A DNA stretch of 11,412 bases from an uncultured Clostridia bacterium (GTDB lineage Bacteria > Bacillota > Clostridia > Lachnospirales > Lachnospiraceae). Location of the stretch: contig CALBNS010000002.1 of NCBI GenBank assembly GCA_937896665.1, positions 1-11,412 on the forward strand, read 5' to 3'. The position numbers and the translations under genes are program-made. The notes below the pieces were generated by a model that searched no databases, had not been told where the DNA came from, and saw nothing but the letters and a program-made list of their open reading frames with translations. Below, in pieces: positions 4,803 through 11,412 of this stretch. How positions within the stretch are numbered: position 1 is the stretch's first letter; the number at the start of each line of letters is the position of its first letter.

Positions 4803-5090
4803 ATGAGTGTAGTAATCGTAGGTGGACATGATCGAATGGTTAGTCAATATAAGAAAATTGGAAAGGATTTTCATTGTAAAATGAAGGTTTTTACGCAGAT
4901 GTCAGCTAATCTAAGTAATCAGATTGGTACGCCGGATATAGTGGTTTTGTTTACTAATACCGTATCTCATAAAATGGTAAAATGCGCAGTACAGGAAGCA
5001 GAAAAATGCAATGCACAGATTGTCAGGTGTCATACAAGCAGCCAGAGTGCATTGACTCAGATTTTAAATGAATGCTGTGCAGGTGCATAA
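4803..5090 (+). CDS. DUF2325 domain protein
   Basis: The product is 95 residues and intact. It begins MSVVIVGGHDRMVSQYKKIG, has DIVVLFTNTVSHKMVK in the middle, and ends with the helix SALTQILNECC. This is the DUF2325 pattern: a Rossmann-like start with GG(H/R)DxM, and VVxxTxxVSHxM further on. The cysteines in the second half (C60, C69, C76, C90 and C91) are notable for a cytosolic protein. Such genes commonly neighbour feoB in clostridia, suggesting a link to iron or redox, but the biochemical role is unknown. GGAGG at 4791-4795 supports the ATG. It lies 41 bases after the truncated feoB and would be in the same transcript. Confidence 0.85.
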   Translation: MSVVIVGGHDRMVSQYKKIGKDFHCKMKVFTQMSANLSNQIGTPDIVVLFTNTVSHKMVKCAVQEAEKCNAQIVRCHTSSQSALTQILNECCAGA

Positions 5091-5118
5091 CAAAGAAAAC
5101 ATTTGAAAGGAAAAAAAG

Positions 5119-5360
5119 ATGATATCTAAAATGAAATATTATTTATGGGCAGCACTTGGTATTGTTTGTCTTTCACTTGGTACATTAGGAGTAGTTTTAC
5201 CTATTTTACCAACGGTTCCGTTTTATATGGCAACTGTCTTTTGCTTTGCAAAAAGCTCGAAAAGGTTACACAACTGGTTTACATCAAGTGAGTTATATAA
5301 AAAGCATCTTGAGAGCTTTATGGACTCAAGAGCTATGACAATAAAAACAAAATTATCGAT
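5119..5360 (+). pseudogene. DUF454 (YbaN-like) inner-membrane protein, truncated
   Basis: The first about 80 residues match DUF454: a first membrane helix (LWAALGIVCLSLGTLGVVLP) containing the conserved LPxLPT(V/T)PF turn, the CFAKSSKRLHNWF segment, and the SFMDSRAMTIKTKLSIM stretch that precedes the second pair of helices. After LSIM the frame moves to MHHLCF and stops at 5388, while a different frame carries the end of an ABC exporter. About 40 residues with the last two membrane helices are missing. The GAAAGG site before the ATG is acceptable. The function of DUF454 is unknown. In related genomes I would expect the gene to be followed by exporter genes, consistent with a deletion between the two. 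Confidence 0.78.
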
Positions 5361-5549
5361 AATGAGCATGCACCATTTATGCTTTTAGATGAACCTACCA
5401 GTAATCTTGATTCGCTGAATGAAGGCATCATTTTAAAATCTTTGCAGAAGGAGTCGAATGGGAAAACAGTAGTTCTTGTTTCTCATAGAGAATCAACTAT
5501 GAACGTGGCTAATCAGGTGTTTGAGATGAAAAATGAAAGAGTATCATAG
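5361..5549 (+). pseudogene. ABC exporter ATPase, C-terminal fragment
   Basis: The frame opens with NEHAPFMLLDEPTSNLDSLN (Walker B LLDEP, D-loop), continues through EGIILKSLQKESNGKTVVLV to the H-loop SHRES, and ends FEMKNERVS with a TAG at 5547-5549. These 62 residues are the end of an ABC nucleotide-binding domain of the exporter class (permease-ATPase fusions such as CydC/CydD). Walker A, the signature motif and all membrane helices are gone, and no start codon or ribosome site is placed to express it. It is joined directly to the truncated DUF454 gene, the product of a single large deletion. It is not the missing half of the ABC fragment at the left edge, which is on the opposite strand and of a different subclass. 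Confidence 0.85.
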
Positions 5550-5592
5550 AATGTAATATAAAGAACAGAAAACTAAGAAAGTGAATGAAAAT

Positions 5593-5796
5593 ATGAGAAA
5601 AATTGTCAATCTAATTCTAATCATTATAACAGTGGCCGTATTCATCTCTGGAATGTTAATACATGCAACGGATTATGCAATGCTAACGACTGCGATACAC
5701 AAAATATCAGCATGCCTATGGCTGGTTCTTGTATTGCTTCATGTTTGCAATTATAAGAAAAGACAAATTGTCACTGAAAGAGAATCGTGCAAATGA
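5593..5796 (+). CDS. Small DUF4405-like membrane protein
   Basis: The product is about 67 residues with two hydrophobic helices: IVNLILIIITVAVFISGMLI and ISACLWLVLVLLHVC. Histidines sit at helix ends (LIHATD, AIHKIS, LLHVC). The arrangement of helix, short loop with H, helix ending in LH resembles DUF4405, a family related to cytochrome b-type membrane subunits that may bind haem. The ATG at 5593 is preferred with the weak AAAGTGA site; an in-frame GTG at 5581 gives four more residues. The tail KKRQIVTERESCK is cytoplasmic and charged. The gene could be intact or a fragment of a longer subunit. Its ATGA stop overlaps a 27-codon frame. Confidence 0.5.
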   Translation: MRKIVNLILIIITVAVFISGMLIHATDYAMLTTAIHKISACLWLVLVLLHVCNYKKRQIVTERESCK

Positions 5797-5876
5797 GAAA
5801 ATATCTCAACAAGGAAAATCATCCAAAAGGAACGATACATCGTACGAAAGCAGATGCGGAAAGGGAAGAAGATTGA
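5793..5876 (+). CDS. 27-codon ORF overlapping the preceding stop
   Basis: MRKYLNKENHPKGTIHRTKA followed by DAEREED starts in the ATGA overlap of the previous gene, so it could be translated by coupling. It is hydrophilic and charged, with no recognised family. The 90 bases after it up to the ZIP gene hold no other convincing gene. Confidence 0.25.
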   Translation: MRKYLNKENHPKGTIHRTKADAEREED

Positions 5877-5967
5877 GGAATATTTTGTTCACCATAGTTT
5901 TGAAAAGAACACCAATTCAAAAAGTTGGCATAGAATAAAGTGACATGTAATTGCAGATAGGGTTTTT

Positions 5968-6756
5968 ATGAATTGGTTTTATCAGTGCAGTCCGATTTTT
6001 CAAGCATTTATGGCAACTCTTTTTACTTATGGAATCACAGTTCTGGGTGCTTCCGTCGTGTTTGTATTTCGGAATGTGAATCGGAAAGTTATGGATGTGA
6101 TGATGGGTGTTTCTGCGGGCGTCATGATTGCCGCATCCTACTGGTCGCTTCTGGAGCCGGCTCTAGCGCTGGCAGAGCAGATGGGAAAAAATGAGGCATT
6201 GATTACAGGAACTGGTTTTTTGCTGGGAGGTTTGTTTATTACTTGTTCCGATGTTCTGCTTGGAAAAAAGAGTATGGCAGATTGTCATGGAGCTGGTTGG
6301 AAACGCTGTGTACTGTTGACCACAGCTGTTACGATGCATAATATACCAGAGGGACTTGCTGTGGGTGTGGCTTTTGGAAATGCTGGACTTTATGGGGGAG
6401 GCGATTACCTAATTGCAGCGATGGTGTTGGCTCTGGGGATTGGGATTCAAAATTTTCCAGAGGGAACTTGTGTGGCAATGCCATTGCGACGAGAAGGAGC
6501 TAGTTTGGGAAAAAGTTTTCTAATCGGACAATTTTCAGGTATGGTGGAACCGTTGGCAGGTGTTATTGGAGCAGCATTTGCACTGAGGGTTAAAGAAGCG
6601 CTACCGCTTGCACTGTCTTTTTCAGCAGGTGCCATGATTTCTGTGGTCTGTTCTGAACTGATACCGGAATCTTTTCAGGATAACAAGCATTTAGCATCAT
6701 TTGGTGTACTGGCGGGGTTTATTGTGATGATGGTGTTGGATGTTACTCTGGGATGA
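5968..6756 (+). CDS. ZIP-family metal transporter (GufA/ZupT-like)
   Basis: The product is 262 residues with eight predicted membrane helices, full length for the bacterial GufA-type ZIP family, which imports divalent metals such as zinc, iron or manganese. The metal-site motifs are present: HNIPEG at 124-129 in helix 4, QNFPEG at 161-166 in helix 5, and SELIPES at 229-235. A cytoplasmic loop between helices 3 and 4 (GKKSMADCHGAGWKRC) carries H and C residues typical of the variable metal-sensing loop. The ribosome site (ATAGGG) is weak. Placement a few hundred bases from a DtxR-regulated iron locus suggests a metal-homeostasis island, though no DtxR-like box is seen directly upstream. The substrate cannot be read from sequence. 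Confidence 0.9.
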   Translation: MNWFYQCSPIFQAFMATLFTYGITVLGASVVFVFRNVNRKVMDVMMGVSAGVMIAASYWSLLEPALALAEQMGKNEALITGTGFLLGGLFITCSDVLLGKKSMADCHGAGWKRCVLLTTAVTMHNIPEGLAVGVAFGNAGLYGGGDYLIAAMVLALGIGIQNFPEGTCVAMPLRREGASLGKSFLIGQFSGMVEPLAGVIGAAFALRVKEALPLALSFSAGAMISVVCSELIPESFQDNKHLASFGVLAGFIVMMVLDVTLG

Positions 6757-6757
6757 G

Positions 6758-6786
6758 TTGTAGATATGTATGGGTAATGTTATGAT
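6758..6786 (+). promoter_or_regulatory. Promoter of the leader ORF/GNAT operon
   Basis: TTGTAG (6758-6763), a 17-base spacer and an extended -10 TGT-TATGAT (TATGAT at 6781-6786) begin two bases after the ZIP stop codon. Confidence 0.6.
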
Positions 6787-6816
6787 ATCTTTGACTGAAT
6801 CAACATTGATTAGGAG

Positions 6817-6843
6817 GGAGTGGGAAATGTTTATTCCCACTCC
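6817..6843 (+). promoter_or_regulatory. Leader hairpin with a start codon in its loop
   Basis: GGAGTGGGAA (6817-6826) pairs perfectly over 10 bases with TTCCCACTCC (6834-6843). The 7-base loop ATGTTTA contains the ATG of a 27-codon ORF, and the AGGAGG site (6812-6817) lies at the base. There is no T tract afterwards, so translation control fits better than termination. Confidence 0.6.
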
Positions 6844-6910
6844 GAAACAATTTTATGATACAATTAGTGAAGATAAAAATTTGAGGTGTTTGCCATGGAA
6901 GAGAAAATGA
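6827..6910 (+). CDS. Candidate 27-residue leader peptide
   Basis: AGGAGGGAG ends 8 bases before the ATG, an excellent ribosome site. The peptide MFIPTPKQFYDTISEDKNLR ends in CLPWKRK. Its stop at 6908-6910 lies inside the start of the GNAT gene (ATG 6895), in another frame, so its translation could regulate or couple to GNAT expression. Its first codons form the 3' arm of the hairpin around its own start. It could instead be the surviving 5' end of a longer gene cut by a deletion. No known family was recognised. Confidence 0.45.
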   Translation: MFIPTPKQFYDTISEDKNLRCLPWKRK

Positions 6911-7443
6911 GAGAACATGCGATTGAAGAATTGTTTGAACTTAGAAGTATTCGTGAAGAAGAGGCAGATCAGGCTGTTTCGATTGAACAGATTTGTTTTC
7001 CCCCGAATGAGGCCTGTTCTGAGGAGCATATGAAAGATAGAATAGCAAAGGCAGCGGAAATGTTTTTGGTTGCCATTGACAAGGGAAATGGTAGGATTGC
7101 TGGATTCTTAAATGGTTTAGCAACGAATGAGGACACATTTAGAGATGAGTTCTTTACTGATGCGAGTCTGTACGACCCGGCTGGTAAGAATATTATGCTT
7201 CTAGGCTTAGATGTGTTGCCGGATTATCGTGGACAGGGATTGGCTAGAGAGCTTATGCATCAATACATTAGACGGGAGCAGGTGAATAACCGTAGAATGC
7301 TCATTTTGACATGTTTGCAATCGAAGGTGGACATGTATAAAAAAATGGGATTTCGGGATGAAGGCATTTCAGGCTCATCGTGGGGTGGCGAAGAATGGCA
7401 TGAGATGAGCCGGGTTATTGAAATATCAGAAGAACAGGCATAG
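6895..7443 (+). CDS. GNAT-family N-acetyltransferase
   Basis: The product is 182 residues. The acetyl-CoA site is clear: the beta-4 strand NIMLLGLDVLPDYRGQGLA with the pyrophosphate-binding R/Q-x-x-G-x-A loop as RGQGLA (112-117), then the helix ELMHQYIRREQVN, the strand RMLILTC, and the closing YKKMGFRDEG motif. The N-terminal part has the EQICFPPNEACS pattern seen in AANAT-like members, which acetylate small amines; the actual substrate is unknown. ATG 6895 is chosen because GAGGTG sits 6 bases before it; an in-frame GTG at 6886 lies inside that site. It is followed after 35 bases by a small conserved gene with its own strong ribosome site. Confidence 0.87.
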   Translation: MEEKMREHAIEELFELRSIREEEADQAVSIEQICFPPNEACSEEHMKDRIAKAAEMFLVAIDKGNGRIAGFLNGLATNEDTFRDEFFTDASLYDPAGKNIMLLGLDVLPDYRGQGLARELMHQYIRREQVNNRRMLILTCLQSKVDMYKKMGFRDEGISGSSWGGEEWHEMSRVIEISEEQA

Positions 7444-7478
7444 AGTTTGCCGGATTTTTTAGGAGATGAGGAATAGCA

Positions 7479-7670
7479 ATGAAAAGTACACTAATTAAAG
7501 ATACAACAAAAGAAGAACGTATTGCACTAATCAAGGAATGGATTCCCGATGATGATGGCTTGGAGGATTGTGGTATCGATCTTTGGGATATGTACCGGGA
7601 TTACATAGATGGGAAAAAGGAAATCGCAGAGATTAATGCAGCATTTCAGACGGATTATTTTGCAGAATAA
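7479..7670 (+). CDS. Conserved small protein, 63 residues
   Basis: AGGAGATGAGGA precedes the ATG. The peptide MKSTLIKDTTKEERIALIKE, then WIPDDDGLEDCGIDLWDMYR and DYIDGKKEIAEINAAF, is acidic and helical with a single Cys. I recall similar short proteins scattered in clostridial genomes, where they have no established function. It has no membrane segment or secretion signal. Its position between a GNAT gene and a MATE gene, with short gaps, suggests one transcript. Confidence 0.75.
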   Translation: MKSTLIKDTTKEERIALIKEWIPDDDGLEDCGIDLWDMYRDYIDGKKEIAEINAAFQTDYFAE

Positions 7671-7684
7671 GAAGAGTAGATAAA

Positions 7685-8181
7685 ATGGATAAAAATACAA
7701 AATTAACTGAGGGTCAGATCCTAAAAAATTTGATGCTTTTTGCTTTACCTATGATGGCGGGAAATTTTCTGCAGCAGATTTACAATATTACAGATACATT
7801 GATTGTTGGACGTTTTGTTGGTTCAGATGCTCTGGCGGCTGTAGGTTCCTCTTATCGCCGCTTATGAGGCTGTTTGTAGAGGCAGAAGAAACAGCGATTA
7901 TTTGGGAAGGTGTAAAGTACCTGCGGATAGAGGGCGCATTTTACTTTGGAATCGGCTGTCTGTTTCTCCTTTATGGATATTACAGAGCAATTCAGAAAGC
8001 GGAGATGTCTCTTATATTGACAATTATCTCTTTGGGTACAAGAGTATTGCTGTCTTATCTTCTTGCACCGAATATGTCGCTGGGAGTAACGGCAATTTGG
8101 TGGTCAATTCCAATTGGATGGCTATTAGCGGATATGGTAGGAATCCTGTACTATAGAAAAATTTTTAAAGCCGGGAAATGA
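7685..8181 (+). pseudogene. MATE-family efflux transporter with large internal deletion
   Basis: The first 58 codons (KNLMLFALPMMAGNFLQQIY, NITDTLIVGRFVGSDALAAV, GSS) are the canonical MATE N-terminus, including the first helix and QQIYNITD. The last about 110 codons (SPLMRLFVEAEETA, VKYLRIEGAFYFGIGCLFLL, YGYYRAIQKAEM, and the last two helices) are the canonical C-terminus. They meet near 7850, with a frame change: the first frame stops at 7865-7867 and the second is entered through an overlapping ATG at 7864. Roughly 270 to 280 of about 450 residues are missing, comprising most of both helical bundles. It cannot transport. The clean join of two ends of the same gene shows a single internal deletion rather than gradual decay. 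Confidence 0.9.
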
Positions 8182-8234
8182 TAGTACATCATACTCGATG
8201 GTGCAAATGACATGGCTTATTGGAGGAAAATAGG

Positions 8235-9092
8235 ATGAAAAGTAAGATAAGGTACACGGTAATGGAGTATGGAATTATTACACTGGCATCGGTGTTGTTG
8301 GTTGTGGGTGTGTATTTTTTTAAATTCCCGAACAATTTTTCGTTTGGAGGTGTTACTGGTGTGGCACTGCTACTGTCAAAAATGTTCGGTGGACTGGCAT
8401 CTACATATAATTTTGTCATCAATATGGTGCTTCTATTGTTTGGCTTTCTATTCTTAGGTCGTGGTTTCGGGGTGAAAACGGTGTATACGAGTGTGTTGAC
8501 TTCCGTGGCATTGTCAGCGCTCGAAAAATATATGCCAATACAACAGCCGATGACCAATCAGCCGATGCTGGAACTGCTGTTTGCTATTTTTCTGCCGGCA
8601 CTCAGCTCGGCAATCCTTTTTAATATTAATGCGTCCAGTGGGGGGACGGATATTATTGCGATGATTCTAAAAAAGTATACTTCTATGTCCATCGGCTGGG
8701 CGTTACTTGCTATTGACATTGTTATCGTTGTAGCTGCATGTTTTGTATTTGATATACAGACAGGGCTTTTCTCGCTGACCGGATTGCTGGCAAAGACGCT
8801 GGTGATTGATAATGTCATTGAAAACATTAACAACTGTAAGTCATTTACAATCATCTGTGACAACCCACAGCCAATCTGTGATTATATTTGTAACACACTG
8901 CATCGAAGTGCTACAGTATATCGTGCGGAGGGGGCATTTACGCATGAGCAGAAAACGATTGTACTTGTGGTCATGAAACGTGGACAGGCGGTGCAGCTGC
9001 GTAATTTCATTATGAGAGAGCAGCCTGGTGCATTTATCACGATATTCAATTCTAGCGAGATTATCGGCAAAGGATTTCGGGGCTTGAATTGA
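8235..9092 (+). CDS. YitT-family membrane protein (DUF161 plus DUF2179)
   Basis: The product is 285 residues. Residues 1-200 hold five to six membrane helices with the hallmark FGGVTGVALLL and the later INASSGGTDIIAMIL. Residues from about 205 form the soluble DUF2179 domain (KSFTIICDNPQPICDYICNT, then LHRSATVYRAEGAFTHEQKT and AFITIFNSSEIIGKGF). This is the standard YitT layout; the physiological substrate of the family is not known. ATG 8235 is chosen because GGAGG (8222-8226) lies 8 bases upstream; an in-frame TTG at 8220 overlaps that site. The gene is complete and begins after a 53-base gap from the MATE remnant. Confidence 0.9.
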   Translation: MKSKIRYTVMEYGIITLASVLLVVGVYFFKFPNNFSFGGVTGVALLLSKMFGGLASTYNFVINMVLLLFGFLFLGRGFGVKTVYTSVLTSVALSALEKYMPIQQPMTNQPMLELLFAIFLPALSSAILFNINASSGGTDIIAMILKKYTSMSIGWALLAIDIVIVVAACFVFDIQTGLFSLTGLLAKTLVIDNVIENINNCKSFTIICDNPQPICDYICNTLHRSATVYRAEGAFTHEQKTIVLVVMKRGQAVQLRNFIMREQPGAFITIFNSSEIIGKGFRGLN

Positions 9093-9156
9093 GAGTTTAA
9101 TATTAATATAGTAGAATAATGCTAATATTGTTATGAGAGATAAGGGAGGAACATTT

Positions 9157-10212
9157 ATGGAGAATCAGCAGACTGTGCATAAGCGCCGCAAGCGTTATTC
9201 GGGCACGCATCCGAGAAAATACAGTGAAAAATATAAAGAACACAATCCGGAGAAATATGCGGATACCATTTCACATGTTATTCAGAAAGGAAATACACCG
9301 GCGGGAATGCATATTTCCATCATGGTAAAAGAGATTCTGGATTTTCTGCAGATTAAGCCGGGGCAGACAGGTCTCGATGCCACACTTGGCTATGGTGGTC
9401 ATACAAAAGAGATGCTGAAATGTCTGGAAGGAAAAGGGCATATTTATGGTTTGGATGTGGATCCGATTGAGTCAGCGAAGACAAGAGAGCGTTTGGAAAA
9501 ACAAGGTTTCGGCGAAGATATTGTAACAGTGAAGTTGCAAAATTTTGCAAATATTGACCTTGTATCTCAGGAAGCTGGTAGAAAATTTGATTTCATACTG
9601 GCTGATTTGGGTGTTTCTTCTATGCAGATTGACAATCCGGACAGAGGCTTTACTTACAAAGTGGAAGGACCCCTAGATTTGCGAATGAATCCACAGAAAG
9701 GAATCAGTGCGGCACAACGCCTAAAAGATATTTCTCAGGACGAATTACAGGGAATGTTAATAGAAAATGCAGATGAGCCATATGCAGAAGAAATCTCCAG
9801 CACAGTGGTTACACATTTGAACAGTGGACATAAGATTGATACAACGACGCAGCTTAAAGATGTAATCGAAGAGGCATTAAAATTTATACCAGGATCTGAG
9901 CGAAAAGAGGCGGTAAAAAAGTCCTGCCAGAGAACGTTTCAGGCACTGCGTATTGATGTGAATAATGAATATGAAGTGCTGTATGCATTTTTGGAAAAGC
10001 TGCCGGATGTACTGGCACCGGGTGGACGCGTGGCAATCCTGACCTTCCATTCGGGAGAAGACAGGCTGGTGAAAAAATCCTTTAAGAAGCTTAAGAAAGC
10101 CGGCATTTATAGTGATATTGCGGATGATGTAATACGTCCGTCAGCGGAAGAGTGTGTAAAAAACAGTCGCGCACGTTCTACAAAGATGAGATGGGCGATT
10201 AGAGCCAAATAA
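9157..10212 (+). CDS. RsmH-like 16S rRNA (cytosine-N4)-methyltransferase, paralogue type
   Basis: The product is 351 residues. After a basic extension of about 45 residues (HKRRKRYSGTHPRKYSEKYK and more) the RsmH core begins: HISIMVKEILDFL, the SAM loop LDATLGYGGHT (73-83), GLDVDP, DFILADLGVSSMQIDNPDRG, the LDLRMN motif, QRTFQALRIDVNNE, and ILTFHSGEDRLVKK. RsmH methylates C1402 of 16S rRNA at N4. The core differs from canonical rsmH (HVPVL and GGGGHS become HISIM and GYGGHT), and the gene is not in the mraZ-rsmH-ftsL cluster, so I read it as the clostridial second copy whose target need not be C1402. GGGAGG at 9144-9149 supports ATG 9157. rlmD follows after 26 bases. Confidence 0.87.
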   Translation: MENQQTVHKRRKRYSGTHPRKYSEKYKEHNPEKYADTISHVIQKGNTPAGMHISIMVKEILDFLQIKPGQTGLDATLGYGGHTKEMLKCLEGKGHIYGLDVDPIESAKTRERLEKQGFGEDIVTVKLQNFANIDLVSQEAGRKFDFILADLGVSSMQIDNPDRGFTYKVEGPLDLRMNPQKGISAAQRLKDISQDELQGMLIENADEPYAEEISSTVVTHLNSGHKIDTTTQLKDVIEEALKFIPGSERKEAVKKSCQRTFQALRIDVNNEYEVLYAFLEKLPDVLAPGGRVAILTFHSGEDRLVKKSFKKLKKAGIYSDIADDVIRPSAEECVKNSRARSTKMRWAIRAK

Positions 10213-10238
10213 ATATTTCCATAGGAAGGTATAAGAGA

Positions 10239-11412
10239 ATGGAGAATAAAAAAGTAAAATGTTCTGTTTCGAAAAAATGTGGTGGTTGCCAGTTTCAGGG
10301 TATTTCCTATGAAGAGCAGCTAAAGAAAAAGCAGAAGCAAGAGGAAGCGTTGTTGAAGCGTTTCTGCAAGGTAAGCCCGATTATCGGAATGGACAATCCA
10401 TATTATTATCGTAATAAAGTGCATAGTGTGTTTGGGCGTGATCGCAGAGGCAATATCGTCTCCGGTATATATGAAGCCGGAAGCCACCGTATTATTGCAG
10501 TCGACGAGTGCTTGATTGAGGATAAGAAAAGTCAGGAAATCATCCGTACAATTCGTGGAATGCTGAGGTCTTTTAAGATTAAGACTTATGATGAAGATAC
10601 AGGATTTGGACTTTTACGGCATGTTTTAATTCGCAGAGGATTCCAGACAGGACAGATTATGGTGATTCTTGTACTTGGTTCACCAATTTTGCCATCGAAG
10701 AACAATTTTGTCAAAGCACTTCGCAAGGTACATCCGGAAATCAGTACAGTTGTGCTGAATGTAAATGATAAAAGGACAAGTATGGTACTTGGTGAATGGG
10801 AAAAACCGATTTATGGAAGTGGATATATCAAAGACAAATTGTGTGGGTGTACATTTCGTATTTCACCGCAATCATTTTTTCAGGTAAATCCTGTTCAGAC
10901 GGAGATTCTATATCAGACAGCCATAGATTATGCCGGTCTTACAGAAAGAGAGACAGTGATAGATGCCTATTGTGGAATTGGCACGATTAGTCTGGTGGCT
11001 GCAGGTCATGCAAAGAAAGTGATTGGCGTGGAGCTGAATCCGGATGCCGTACGGGATGCGCGCACGAATGCAAAAGAAAATAAAATCAATAATGCAGAAT
11101 TTCGTCAGGGCGACGCAGGAAAATTGATGATAGATATGGCGGCGAAGGGCGAAAGTGTGGATGTAGTATTCATGGACCCACCGAGGGCCGGAAGTGACGA
11201 GAAATTCTTGTCCTCTGTAGTAAAGATGGGGCCGAAAAAAGTAGTTTACATATCCTGTAATCCGGTAACATTGGAAAGAGATTTGAAGTATCTGGTGAAG
11301 CATGGATATGAGGTAAAGAAAATACAGCCGGTGGATATGTTTCCTTTTACGGAGCATGTGGAGACGGTAGTACTGCTTTCCCACAAAAAGCCAGACGGAC
11401 ATATCAACGTAA
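10239..11412 (+). CDS. rlmD: RlmD/RumA-type 23S rRNA (uracil-C5)-methyltransferase, partial at right edge
   Basis: 391 codons are open to the window end with no stop. C8, C14, C17 (CSVSKKCGGCQFQ) and C91 (DEC) are the four ligands of the [4Fe-4S] cluster. The central domain is followed by FRISPQSFFQVNPVQTEIL, the SAM motif VIDAYCGIGTISLVAAG, the FMDPPRAGSD motif, and VYISCNPVTLERDLKYL with the catalytic Cys340. The enzyme methylates C5 of a uridine in 23S rRNA (U1939 or U747 by family). There is no N-terminal TRAM domain; the protein begins directly at the cluster. Readable family sequence (TEHVETVVLL) is reached before the edge, and the frame then continues with SHKKPDGHIN, so an extra C-terminal extension is expected beyond the window. 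The start has GGAAGG upstream. Confidence 0.92.
   Translation, partial: MENKKVKCSVSKKCGGCQFQGISYEEQLKKKQKQEEALLKRFCKVSPIIGMDNPYYYRNKVHSVFGRDRRGNIVSGIYEAGSHRIIAVDECLIEDKKSQEIIRTIRGMLRSFKIKTYDEDTGFGLLRHVLIRRGFQTGQIMVILVLGSPILPSKNNFVKALRKVHPEISTVVLNVNDKRTSMVLGEWEKPIYGSGYIKDKLCGCTFRISPQSFFQVNPVQTEILYQTAIDYAGLTERETVIDAYCGIGTISLVAAGHAKKVIGVELNPDAVRDARTNAKENKINNAEFRQGDAGKLMIDMAAKGESVDVVFMDPPRAGSDEKFLSSVVKMGPKKVVYISCNPVTLERDLKYLVKHGYEVKKIQPVDMFPFTEHVETVVLLSHKKPDGHINV

Noticed and set aside
173..5549. The minus-strand ABC fragment (173-490) and the plus-strand ABC end (5361-5549) as two halves of one gene split by inversion
   Set aside because: The first resembles a stand-alone ABC-2-type ATPase, the second the end of a permease-ATPase exporter; the subclasses differ, so one split gene is unlikely.
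5729..5938. Plus-strand frame of 69 codons overlapping the DUF4405-like gene
   Set aside because: It begins inside the second membrane helix of that gene in another frame, has no ribosome site and a basic, featureless product.
6447..6635. Minus-strand frame inside the ZIP gene
   Set aside because: It is antisense to conserved ZIP helices; a shadow.
6816..6844. Hairpin after the ZIP gene as an intrinsic terminator
   Set aside because: The stem is strong but no T tract follows, and a start codon with a good ribosome site occupies the loop.
8189..8863. Two minus-strand frames opposite the YitT gene
   Set aside because: They are antisense to a clear full-length YitT family protein; no independent signals.
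10908..11402. Minus-strand frame of 164 codons opposite rlmD
   Set aside because: It covers the SAM-binding and catalytic region of RlmD on the other strand; the product is His/Tyr/Ile-rich and typical of a shadow.
1..11412. CRISPR array, tRNA or rRNA genes
   Set aside because: No regularly spaced repeats of about 25 to 40 bases, no cloverleaf with a TTC-type T-loop, and no rRNA-like segment were seen on either strand.

Overview
The window looks like an AT-rich chromosome segment from a Firmicute, most likely a Lachnospiraceae-type gut Clostridium. The reasons are strong AGGAGG-type ribosome sites, AT-rich codon use, and the protein families present: a DUF2325 gene beside feoB, a YitT transporter, a ZIP transporter, a second RsmH-like methyltransferase beside rlmD, and integrative-element debris. 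Taxonomy is inferred from family resemblance only.

Region 1 (1-1020) is a mosaic of gene fragments: a Spo0A-C-terminus-like tail, an ABC ATPase N-terminal half on the minus strand, and the core of an IS1634/IS4-like transposase. The transposase is joined in frame to the tail of a small coiled-coil protein that carries a nonsense codon. A good intrinsic terminator closes the region.

Region 2 (1100-2535) is an intact two-gene operon with a textbook promoter, a palindrome inside the promoter spacer and a terminator. It encodes an XRE-type repressor and a HipA-like kinase. The kinase keeps the DRHNGNW catalytic loop, but the aspartate expected in the metal-binding 'YDCGS' motif is alanine (A185). 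This is the most interesting locus in the window: a repressor plus probable pseudokinase, either an inactivated toxin or a repurposed regulator.

Region 3 (2550-3081) holds a truncated conjugative-element membrane protein, a hairpin, and an IS21 IstA-like N-terminal fragment on the minus strand.

Region 4 (3112-5549) is a damaged iron-uptake locus. A DtxR-family repressor is transcribed leftward. Facing right are a truncated feoB, an intact DUF2325 gene, a truncated DUF454 gene, and the last 62 codons of an ABC exporter. An IS110-family remnant, including what looks like its non-coding left end where bridge RNAs are normally encoded, sits between dtxR and feoB. Three palindromic sites, each followed by TAACACAAA, mark candidate DtxR operators.

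Region 5 (5593-8181) contains a small DUF4405-like membrane protein, an intact ZIP metal transporter, a hairpin-controlled 27-codon leader ORF, a GNAT acetyltransferase, a conserved 63-residue protein, and a MATE transporter reduced by an internal deletion.

Region 6 (8235-11412) is healthy housekeeping sequence: a YitT-family membrane protein, an RsmH-like methyltransferase with a basic N-terminal extension, and an RlmD-type 23S rRNA methyltransferase that runs off the right edge.

The overall pattern is alternation of intact genes with genes cut by internal deletions and fused to distant sequence. This suggests a deletion-prone former mobile-element landing region. Assembly artefact has to be excluded for the individual junctions.
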